Source: Carideicomes alvinocaridis (GTDB lineage: Bacteria > Pseudomonadota > Alphaproteobacteria > Rhodobacterales > Rhodobacteraceae). From it: DNA of 64,000 bases. Positions within the stretch are counted from its first letter, which is position 1, and every line of letters begins with the position of its first letter. The stretch spans positions 1 through 64,000 of the forward strand of contig SRJI02000010.1 in NCBI GenBank assembly GCA_005473895.2, written 5' to 3'. Below the pieces are notes generated by a model that was not told the origin of the DNA, ran no database searches, and saw only the letters and a program-made list of their open reading frames with translations. Below are positions 24,207 to 30,625 of this stretch, piece after piece. The position numbers and the translations under genes were made by a program.

Positions 24207-25136
24207 TCAGCCCCGGTCGCGCAGGGCATCCAGCACCACGGAAAAGGCCGAGGAGGGGCGCTGGCGGCTGGGGTAGTAGAGGTGGAAGCCGGGGAAATAG
24301 GGGCAGTATTCCTCGAGACAGGTGCGCAACCGGCCGGCGGCAAGCTCCTCCGCGGCCAGCCGCTCGGGCACGAGGGCCAGGCCGTGCCCGTCCACCGCCG
24401 CGCGCAGCACCGGGTTGATGGTGTTGAAACAGGTCTGTCCCTGCACCTTCACGCGGATCTCGTGGCCATCCGCATCCTCGAACTCCCAGGCATAGAGCGC
24501 GCCGTGGGTCGAGAGGCGCAGGTTCACGCAGCTGTGGTCGCTCAGGTCCTGCGGCGTCTGCGGCACGCCGGCCGCGTCGAAATAGGCGGGCGCCCCGACG
24601 CAGATCATGCGTTCCTCGGGGCCGATGCGCATGGCGATCATGCCGTCGCTCACCTGATCGCCATAGCGGACGCCGGCATCGCATTGCGCATCCGCGAGGT
24701 CGGTATAGCCGTAATCCATCACGAATTCGACCTTCACCGCCGGATGCTCCTTCAGCACCGGCGAGAGCTTGGGCCAGAGCAGCGACTCGATGGCATATTC
24801 CACCGCGACGATCCGAACGGTGCCCGAAGGTTCGTCGCGCGAGTCGTTGAGTGCCTGCAGCCGCGCCTCGATCGTCTCGAAGCAGGGGTTCAGGGTGGCC
24901 AGCAGATCCTCGCCCTCGATCGTCGGCGCGACCGAGCGGGTGGTGCGGGTCAGCAGACGCAGGCCAAGCCGCTTCTCCAGGCCCTTGATCGTGTGGCTCA
25001 GCGCCGATTGCGACACGTTCAGCCGCGCCGCGGCACGGGTAAAGCTGCGCTCTTCGGCCACCGCGGCCAAGGCGATGAGATCGTTGATATTCTCGCGAAG
25101 CATGAGGGAAGCCCGTATCTGGGTGTCGAGGATCAT
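24207..25136 (-). CDS. LysR family transcriptional regulator
   Basis: A 309-aa regulator: N-terminal winged helix (FTRAAARLNVSQSALSHTIKGLEKRLGLRLLTRTTRSVAPT) and a C-terminal periplasmic-binding-like effector domain (VRIVAVEYAIESLLWPKL, ERMICVGAPAYF, GLALVPERLAAEELAAGRL). The start at 25136 was chosen because GAGGGAC lies 7 nt upstream. It is placed inside the detoxification cluster. A T-N11-A repeat is found before the AKR, CMD, secreted-cupin, cyclophilin-like and lysR genes themselves, which supports local control. Confidence 0.9.
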   Translation of the reverse strand: MILDTQIRASLMLRENINDLIALAAVAEERSFTRAAARLNVSQSALSHTIKGLEKRLGLRLLTRTTRSVAPTIEGEDLLATLNPCFETIEARLQALNDSRDEPSGTVRIVAVEYAIESLLWPKLSPVLKEHPAVKVEFVMDYGYTDLADAQCDAGVRYGDQVSDGMIAMRIGPEERMICVGAPAYFDAAGVPQTPQDLSDHSCVNLRLSTHGALYAWEFEDADGHEIRVKVQGQTCFNTINPVLRAAVDGHGLALVPERLAAEELAAGRLRTCLEEYCPYFPGFHLYYPSRQRPSSAFSVVLDALRDRG

Positions 25137-25155
25137 GACGTGTCCCTCACGATAT

Positions 25156-25170
25156 ATGGCCTTGGCTCAT
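25156..25170. promoter_or_regulatory. putative LysR-type operator (lysR promoter)
   Basis: ATGGC-CTTGG-CTCAT, half-conserved match to the local operator, 20 bp upstream of the LysR start; would give autoregulation. Confidence 0.35.
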
Positions 25171-25226
25171 GGTGTCCACGGAGCGGGGCAGGGCGACCCG
25201 TCCTGCCGAACCGCCCCGTCTCGGCC

Positions 25227-25685
25227 CTACTGGCCGTATTCCTCGTCGGTGACCTTTTCGCCCCAGTTGACGGCCGCGCCGTCCACGTTGGCCTGGATGG
25301 CGTAATGCGTCACCGATGTCGTGTCGGTCGCGCCGTGCCAGTGTTCGACCTCCGGCGGGCACCAGACGACGTCACCGGCCCGGATCACCTGCCTTTCCGC
25401 GCCGCGCTCCTGCACCCAGCCGGTGCCCTTGGTCACGACAAGCATCTGGCCCGCGGGGTGGGTGTGCCAGGCCGAGCGCGCGCCGGGCAGGAAGGTCACC
25501 TCGCCGGCACTCACGTCGTTCATCTCCGGCGGAAAGACGGGCGCCACGTAGGCCGTGCCCGTGAAGGTTTCCTCGCTGCCGAGGCTGCCGCCGCGGTCTT
25601 CGGCGCGAGTGATCGTCTGGGATTGCGCGAAAGCCGCGGGGGCGGCCAGCACGAGGGCGAGGGTCGTTCCGAGAATACGTGTCAT
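25227..25685 (-). CDS. exported cupin domain protein
   Basis: A 152-aa protein: signal peptide ([21 protein letters not shown]) followed by one cupin barrel with [22 protein letters not shown] and [16 protein letters not shown]. It is a periplasmic paralogue of the cytoplasmic cupin at 22229-22624 (same spacing of His and Glu ligands). A family resemblance to small Mn cupins is clear; the reaction is not. A LysR-type palindrome lies about 120 bp upstream. Confidence 0.85.
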   Translation of the reverse strand: MTRILGTTLALVLAAPAAFAQSQTITRAEDRGGSLGSEETFTGTAYVAPVFPPEMNDVSAGEVTFLPGARSAWHTHPAGQMLVVTKGTGWVQERGAERQVIRAGDVVWCPPEVEHWHGATDTTSVTHYAIQANVDGAAVNWGEKVTDEEYGQ

Positions 25686-25805
25686 CTTGGGTCGTCTCCT
25701 TGGGTAGAGGCGGACGTTCGGCCAGGATCGGGGCTGACCCCCGTCGGTGCAGCACAGGTAGAGGCAGGGTCAGGCGGGTTAATGGGCGCAGAGCCGAAGG
25801 CATAG

Positions 25806-25820
25806 ATGAGCGCGCCTCAT
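25806..25820. promoter_or_regulatory. putative LysR-type operator 1 in the divergent gap
   Basis: ATGAG-CGCGC-CTCAT, exact match to the pattern, between the secreted cupin (minus) and the cyclophilin-like gene (plus). Confidence 0.5.
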
Positions 25821-25852
25821 GAGCGCGGGCACCCGGGCAAGAGGCCGGATTG

Positions 25853-25867
25853 ATGAGGCCACGTCAT
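25853..25867. promoter_or_regulatory. putative LysR-type operator 2 in the divergent gap
   Basis: ATGAG-GCCAC-GTCAT, one mismatch, 59 bp before the cyclophilin-like start. The two sites are 47 bp apart. Confidence 0.4.
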
Positions 25868-25925
25868 GACTGGATCGCGCGACGCGGGGCTAAACGGGGG
25901 CCGCGCGGGGGCTAGGTTCAGGGTC

Positions 25926-26411
25926 ATGACAGATCACCCGGGACACCACATGATGCACGGCAGACGCCATATCCTTCGCGCAGTGCTCATCGCCGCCATG
26001 TTCACCATTGGCACCATGCATGCCGGACCGGGTGCCGCAGAGATGCCGGAGAGGACGCCCATGATACGCATCAACGTCATCGTCGAAGGCCGGACGCTGC
26101 CCGCGACGCTCGACACGCCCGCGGGGGAGGATTTCGCGGAGTTGCTTCCGCTGGACCTCACGCTGGAGGACTACCACGGGATCGAGAAGGTCTCGGACCT
26201 GCCGCGCGCCGTCGATACCTCCGAGGCGCCGGCAAGCTACAAGCCGGAGGTTGGTGACATCACGCTCTTCGCGCCTTGGGGCAACCTCGCGATCTTCTAC
26301 AAGCCTTTCCGGGACTCGCGCGGGCTGGTGCGGCTGGGCGCTTTCGAGGGCGCGATCGACCCGCTGATCCGGGACGCCCCCTTCGCCGTTCGCATCGAGC
26401 GCGCAGACTGA
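25926..26411 (+). CDS. exported cyclophilin-like fold protein
   Basis: A 161-aa protein. The start at 25926 gives a His-rich N-terminus followed by a hydrophobic signal core (ILRAVLIAAMFTIGTM) ending near AAE. The mature part (IRINVIVEGRTLPATLDTPAGEDFAELLPLDLTLEDYHGIEKV, and PEVGDITLFAPWGNLAIFYKPF) matches the cyclophilin-like domain family PF18050. That fold lacks the classical prolyl-isomerase residues. The function is unknown; it often accompanies AKR/LysR detoxification genes. Starts at 25950 or 25953 are alternatives. Confidence 0.75.
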   Translation: MTDHPGHHMMHGRRHILRAVLIAAMFTIGTMHAGPGAAEMPERTPMIRINVIVEGRTLPATLDTPAGEDFAELLPLDLTLEDYHGIEKVSDLPRAVDTSEAPASYKPEVGDITLFAPWGNLAIFYKPFRDSRGLVRLGAFEGAIDPLIRDAPFAVRIERAD

Positions 26412-26464
26412 ACAGCGGTGCCCCGACTGGTCGGAAAGAGCGGTGCGCGCGCCGCCGGCCCGGA

Positions 26465-26830
26465 TCACGCGGTGGCAGCGCCGCGCCGCCGGGCGCGCCA
26501 GGTGAGCCAGCCGTTCAGGGCGGCCAGGGCCAGAACGACCAGCGGGGCCATCGCGTGGGAAAATTCACCGTGCAGGGCCACCGTGCCCGCGGCCGAGGCC
26601 ATGACCGCCGCGGCGAGGACGCTGCCTGCCAGCCGCGTGGCCGGGATCGCGATCAGCACGGCGGACGTCCATTCCAGCGCCCCGGTCAGGAAATGGAACC
26701 AGCCGGGATAGCCCCAGCGGGCGTAATCCTCGAGGACCTGCTCCGAGGCGAAGATGTTCATGCTGCCGCCGAGGACGAAGAAGGCCGCGAGAAGCAGCGC
26801 GAAGATGTGGCGCCAGGGCAAAGACGTCAT
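26465..26830 (-). CDS. DoxX-like membrane protein
   Basis: A 121-aa protein with four hydrophobic helices (HIFALLLAAFFVLGGSMNIF, WFHFLTGALEWTSAVLIAIP, SVLAAAVMASAAGTVALHG, APLVVLALAALNGWLTW) and a basic tail. The pattern matches the DoxX/DoxX-like family of small inner-membrane proteins linked to quinone or oxidative stress. It lies 32 bp after the flavin reductase gene on the same strand and is probably co-transcribed. Confidence 0.75.
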   Translation of the reverse strand: MTSLPWRHIFALLLAAFFVLGGSMNIFASEQVLEDYARWGYPGWFHFLTGALEWTSAVLIAIPATRLAGSVLAAAVMASAAGTVALHGEFSHAMAPLVVLALAALNGWLTWRARRRGAATA

Positions 26831-26862
26831 CGGATGGGATCCTTTCGTGTCGGGTCGCCCGG

Positions 26863-27372
26863 TCAGAGCGGGTGGACGGCGTTGAAGCCGCGATCGTGCC
26901 AGACGAGCGGCCGGCGGTGACGGTCAAGCGCGATGTCCTGCGGATGCCCGGTAAAGAGAAAGTGGCCGCTGGTCTCCATCTCTCCGGCCAGCACGCAGTC
27001 CATCGCGGCGACGGCGCCCTGCAGCCGGGGGTGGCCGGAGGACCATCTTAGCCAGTCGCCGCGACCGAAGCGGTCTGCCGCCGGCAGCTGGCCGGCAAAG
27101 GCCTCGGCCACCGGGCGCTGCGCCTCCGCGAACATGGCGAAGGAAAAGCCGCCGGTCCTGCGGATCATCGTCGCCAGGTCCGACCCGGCCTTGATCGAGA
27201 CGAGGATCGCCGGAGGGTCCACGGCGAGCGAGAAGGTTGCCGTGACCGTGCGGCCAAGGCGCGCCTCGCCCTCTGCCGCGGTGACGAGGCAGGCCGTCGC
27301 GGCGAGCGCGGCCATGGCGTCGCGGAAGTCGCGCTGGAAGGTGGCGTCGATGTCTTCGGTGGTCTCTGGCAT
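26863..27372 (-). CDS. flavin reductase-like protein
   Basis: A 169-aa protein of the flavin reductase FMN-binding split-barrel family: FRDAMAALAATACLVTAAEGEARLGRTVTATFSLAVDPPAILVSIKAGS, then GGFSFAMFAEAQRPVAEAFAG and the C-terminal HFLFTGHPQDI. It would reduce FMN or FAD with NAD(P)H, often to feed a monooxygenase. A run of 12 C on the coding strand lies 27-38 bp upstream of its start. Confidence 0.85.
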   Translation of the reverse strand: MPETTEDIDATFQRDFRDAMAALAATACLVTAAEGEARLGRTVTATFSLAVDPPAILVSIKAGSDLATMIRRTGGFSFAMFAEAQRPVAEAFAGQLPAADRFGRGDWLRWSSGHPRLQGAVAAMDCVLAGEMETSGHFLFTGHPQDIALDRHRRPLVWHDRGFNAVHPL

Positions 27373-27398
27373 GGGGCTGGTCGTGATGATCGGTTTTC

Positions 27399-27410
27399 GG
27401 GGGGGGGGGG
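27399..27410. repeat. G12 homopolymer
   Basis: Twelve consecutive G (+ strand) in the promoter region of the minus-strand flavin reductase gene. Such tracts are slippage-prone; it may also be a sequencing or assembly uncertainty. Confidence 0.7.
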
Positions 27411-27523
27411 CCGCCGGGTCGTGGCCGGATGGGGTTGCGGCGGGGCAAACGCCCTCCCGCCTGCAGGGCCGCCCGCCGCGCGGGGGAGAGATCGCGCGGC
27501 GGGACGGTCAGGACGGCCGGGAC

Positions 27524-28126
27524 TCAGGCGAGGTTCGATTCCGCGAAGTCGTAGTTCGCCAGCTTGTCGAGGAAGTTCGACACGTAATCCGGCCGCCGGT
27601 TGCGGAAATCGACGTAGTAGCTGTGCTCCCACACGTCGAGGCCCAGCAGCGCGGTGCCTTCGCCGGTGGCCAGCGGGTTCACCCCGTTGGGCGTCTTGGT
27701 CACGGCAAGGCTGCCATCCGCTGTCTGGATCAGCCAGGCCCAGCCAGAGCCGAACTGCCCGACCGCCGCGGCCTTGAAGGCCTCCTTGAACTGGTCGACC
27801 GAGCCGAAGGACTCGACCAGCTTGCCCTCGAGCGTGCCGGGGATGCGGCCGCCTTCGGGCGACAGGGCGTTCCAGAAATGGATATGGTTCCAGTGCTGGC
27901 CGGCCTGGTTGAAGACCGGCGCGAGGTCCGGATCCTTGTAGCTGAGCGCGACGATCTCCTCGAGCGTCTTGCCCTGCAGGTCGGCGTTCTTCTCGACGAA
28001 GCCGTTCAGCGCGGTGACATAGGCCTGGTGGTGCTTGTCGTGGTGCAGCTCAAGCGTTTCCTGGCTCATGCCGCGCTCCGCGAGCGCGGAATGGGCGTAG
28101 TTCAGGGCGGGCAGTTCGAAAGCCAT
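27524..28126 (-). CDS. sodB: iron/manganese superoxide dismutase
   Basis: A 200-aa cytoplasmic enzyme converting superoxide to H2O2 and O2. Metal ligands are visible: His in LELHHDKHHQAYV (H26 type), His in NQAGQHWNHIHFW, and Asp/His in LLGLDVWEHSYYVDFRNRRPDY. GQHWNHxFFW and the QTADGSL region resemble the Fe-type SodB of alphaproteobacteria; the metal cannot be settled by eye. AAGGAG precedes the ATG. It is divergent from the SufR-like regulator, separated by an 89-bp region with a direct repeat. Confidence 0.92.
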   Translation of the reverse strand: MAFELPALNYAHSALAERGMSQETLELHHDKHHQAYVTALNGFVEKNADLQGKTLEEIVALSYKDPDLAPVFNQAGQHWNHIHFWNALSPEGGRIPGTLEGKLVESFGSVDQFKEAFKAAAVGQFGSGWAWLIQTADGSLAVTKTPNGVNPLATGEGTALLGLDVWEHSYYVDFRNRRPDYVSNFLDKLANYDFAESNLA

Positions 28127-28182
28127 GGTCGGTCTCCTTTCCGGGCCGCGCTTGCATTGCGCGGCACGTTCCGATATTAAAA

Positions 28183-28242
28183 CAAGCAACGACTTTGAAA
28201 AACATCGGGGACATTATGTCAAGCGATGACTTGGAAAAACAC
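28183..28242. repeat. 23-bp imperfect direct repeat around the SufR-like start
   Basis: Copies at 28183-28205 and 28220-28242 follow the form CAAGCRAYGACTTKGAAAAAC plus CAY, with four mismatches and a 37-bp period. The second copy encodes the first residues of the regulator (SSDDLEKH). The spacing is not a multiple of three. It may be a tandem operator or a local duplication. Confidence 0.6.
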
Positions 28243-28881
28243 GGCTGGTCCCCGCGCGCCCCGTCCGAGCGGATCCTGATGGTGCTGAAGATGCGCGGCG
28301 CGCTGACCTCGGCGCAGGTCGGCGAACGCCTTGGGATCACCGGGGAGGCCGCTCGGCAGCAGCTGCTGAAGCTTGCCGAAGATGGGCTCGTTTCCGACGA
28401 ACGCCGCGCCGCGGGACGCGGGCGGCCCGCAACCTACTGGGACCTGACCAAGGCCGGGCAGGCGCGCTTCCCCGACAGCCACGCGGCACTGACCGTCGAC
28501 ATTCTGCGCAGCATCTCGGAAGTGCTTGGCGAGGCCTCGCTCGACCGGATCATCAGCGCGCGCGAGGCGACGACGCAGGCGCTCTACGAGGAGGCCATGG
28601 CGGACTGCGCCAGCCTGAAGGACCGCGTTGCCCGGCTGGCAGAGCTGCGCACGGCCGAAGGCTACATGGCCAGCGCCGAAGAGGGCGAGGCCGGCGAGCT
28701 GCTGCTGGTGGAGAACCATTGCCCCATCTGCGCCGCCGCCACCTCGTGCCAGGGTTTTTGCCGGGCCGAGAAGGCGGTGTTCGAGAACGTGCTCGGCGCC
28801 GGCGCCTCGGTCGAACGGGTGGAGCATATCGTCAGCGGCGGCCGGCGCTGTACCTACGTGATCCGGGAGGCCACGCGATGA
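28216..28881 (+). CDS. SufR-like HTH regulator with C-terminal cysteine cluster
   Basis: A 221-aa protein. The N-terminal winged helix (ILMVLKMRGALTSAQVGERLGITGEAARQQLLKLAEDGLV) has a wing RAAGRGRPATYW. The C-terminal CPICAAATSCQGFC, then ERVEHIVSGGRRCTY, gives the Cys pattern of SufR-type proteins that bind an Fe-S cluster. By family it would repress in response to Fe-S or redox status. It is divergent from sodB and overlaps the truncated haemoglobin gene by 4 bp (ATGA), so sodB and the globin are likely targets. The ATG at 28216 is preferred over a TTG at 28195. Confidence 0.82.
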   Translation: MSSDDLEKHGWSPRAPSERILMVLKMRGALTSAQVGERLGITGEAARQQLLKLAEDGLVSDERRAAGRGRPATYWDLTKAGQARFPDSHAALTVDILRSISEVLGEASLDRIISAREATTQALYEEAMADCASLKDRVARLAELRTAEGYMASAEEGEAGELLLVENHCPICAAATSCQGFCRAEKAVFENVLGAGASVERVEHIVSGGRRCTYVIREATR

Positions 28882-29333
28882 ACGACAGACGCCGCGATCC
28901 CGTGCCGCGAGCCCCCGAGGCGGTCGAGGAGGGGCTGGACGAGGCGATGATCCGCGAGGTCGTCCATCGCTTCTACGCCGCCGCCCGCGAGGACCCGGTG
29001 ATCGGCCCGGTGTTCCGAGCGCATGTGCCGGATGCGCAATGGCAGCATCACCTCGACCGGATCGAGACCTTCTGGTGTTCGTCCCTGCTGGGCACGCGCC
29101 ATTACGACGGGCGCCCGATGCCCAAGCACCTGGCGATCTCCGAGCTGTCGGACGCGCATTTCCGCCGCTGGCTGGCGCTGTTCCGGCAGACGGTCGAAAC
29201 GCTCTGCCTGCCGAAGACCGCGCAGCTTTTCGTGGCACGTTCCGAGCGGATCGCCGAGGCCTTCCGGATCAATATCGCGATGCACCGGGGCGAGGACATG
29301 GTCTTTCACGCGCCTTTGAAGCGTGAGGCCTGA
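28878..29333 (+). CDS. group III truncated haemoglobin
   Basis: A 151-aa globin: MIREVVHRFYAAAREDPVIGPVF (helix A/B), HHLDRIETFWCSSLLGTRHYDGRPMPKHLAI, with the proximal-His segment SDAHFRRWLALFRQTVETL. This H-F-x-R-W-L-x-L-F signature is typical of group III globins. By family it binds O2 or NO at haem in the cytoplasm. Translationally coupled to the SufR-like regulator, it would be produced under the same redox signal. No clear terminator follows. Confidence 0.85.
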   Translation: MNDRRRDPVPRAPEAVEEGLDEAMIREVVHRFYAAAREDPVIGPVFRAHVPDAQWQHHLDRIETFWCSSLLGTRHYDGRPMPKHLAISELSDAHFRRWLALFRQTVETLCLPKTAQLFVARSERIAEAFRINIAMHRGEDMVFHAPLKREA

Positions 29334-29760
29334 CCGTCTCGCCGCGGCTCTCTTGAATGTCGGGCTCGACACTGCGAGATTTGCCACCCTTCGTGCGGCG
29401 GCGGACCACGCGGGATTGAGAGTTGCCGTCTGGAGGCGGCATCTCGCTCCTCGGAGCGGGGTGATCGGGCCTCGGACCCTTGGTCATAGGTGACGGGCCT
29501 GTGGCAGCATGGCAATTGGGAAAGGTGAGGATAGTGGAGGACACGCTCGAACTTCCCCGGTTGATCCCAGGCGGAAGGGCGATCCGGGGTCATAACCCCG
29601 GAGATCGGGGGGCCATGACAGTGTCGAAGGTCCGCTCGCTCACGCAGGAAGGCTGCGGTCCAAGGTGCGGCGTGGCAGCTCCGCTCGCCAAACCCGGCAA
29701 AATCAGGCATTACGCGCCGAAATCAACTTGTATCGACGGCTTAAAGCAGGTCGCGCCACC
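29334..29760. other. 427-bp gap before the dusA fragment
   Basis: No gene recognised on either strand. It contains a small dyad CGCTCC/GGAGCG near 29445-29458. It would hold the native dusA promoter. Confidence 0.4.
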
Positions 29761-29838
29761 ATGAATACTGAAGGCAAAACAGCAATCTGTGCGTCGGCGC
29801 GGCTCTCCGTCGCCCCCATGATGGACTGGACGGTTTGA
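29761..29838 (+). pseudogene. dusA: 5' fragment of dusA, cut by island insertion
   Basis: Twenty-five codons starting at ATG 29761 read the N-terminus of tRNA-dihydrouridine synthase A, including the invariant ARLSVAPMMDWT. After TGG ACG the sequence departs from the expected DRHCR continuation and stops at TGA 29836-29838. The base composition also changes here to an AT-rich stretch. DusA makes dihydrouridine 20/20a in the tRNA D-loop. Islands that integrate at this site normally restore a full dusA at their other end, which would be beyond this window. Confidence 0.75.
29801..29832. other. putative attachment site (island left end)
   Basis: The conserved dusA 5' segment containing CCCCATGATGGACTGGAC. 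The 5' end of dusA, around this codon block, is the known target of the dusA-associated integrase family. The exact crossover cannot be fixed without the other end of the element. Confidence 0.6.
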
Positions 29839-30040
29839 TCCATAATATATTCATATAATCAATACACTAAGCGGTGATCTTGTGTACCAAGTACCAAATT
29901 TTTCGCGGATGCCTTTTGTGAAGATCGCGGCGACGACATGTTAGGGCTAGTCCAAGTTTGGCCTGCTGCACCTTCAAGGCCACCGCGGCGTTGTCGCGGA
30001 ACAATGGCTTGAGGAGTGACGGCCCCTTTACCGGTCTTTG

Positions 30041-30325
30041 TCAGGCGATGCAGACGATCCCGGCGGTGCCGAGGGCCGAGAAGCGGTTCATCAGTGCAAC
30101 GCGCATCTTGATCTCGGCGGATTAGCGGTCGGGGTTTCTAGCGGCAAAGCGTTTTTCGAAGGAGTTCAGGCAACACATCTTTGCCTCGATAAGCCTCCGT
30201 CCAGTCCAGGTCCGCCATCTTCAACGGGCTGGCCACTATCTCAGTCGCTTGCAGAAGCGGCAGCTTGAGCAGGACCTTGGTGGTCAAACGAACTGGATCG
30301 CCGCATCCGAGGGCAATGCAGGGCG
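30041..30325 (-). pseudogene. degraded IS5-family transposase
   Basis: On the minus strand, pieces of an IS5-type transposase are in order but broken. SDAAIQF is followed, after a frameshift, by LTTKVLLKLPLLQATEIVASPLKMADLDW (typical: LFxLPLRQTxGMVxSLLKMAxLDW). A jump then leads to the normal C-terminal end VALMNRFSALGTAGIVCIA. The DDE core is missing. It marks past IS activity just inside the island boundary. Confidence 0.6.
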
Positions 30326-30339
30326 ACCGGGGCTACCAT

Positions 30340-30625
30340 CATGCGGCGGGAGGGCAGTCTGGGGTTGATGTGCAGCTTCGGTGGTGCTGGTGCCAGTCAA
30401 CGCGCGAGATGAATGCGTTATCCCCAATACCACCCACTCCCTCAGTGATCATCTCCGTGGTGGCGAGCTCAGATCAGGGGGGCGCTGAAGTGCCCCAAGT
30501 GCTTGGGGCATGACCGCTGTCACCTCATTGGGCAGTGGACGCTCGCCGGAAAACTGTTCAGGCTCTGCTTTAATGATTGAAATGGTGTTCGTGTAAAATA
30601 GTGTGACTGAAGGGGAGGGGCGATA
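30340..30625. other. leader region of the TerB gene
   Basis: No gene recognised. The last 60 bp are AT-rich and could hold the promoter of the TerB-BrxD-helicase operon; GAGGGG precedes the GTG at 30626. Confidence 0.4.

Noticed and set aside
29839-30040. dusA-associated integrase at the left end of the island
   Set aside because: No tyrosine-recombinase motifs or ORF of sufficient length between dusA and the IS remnant.
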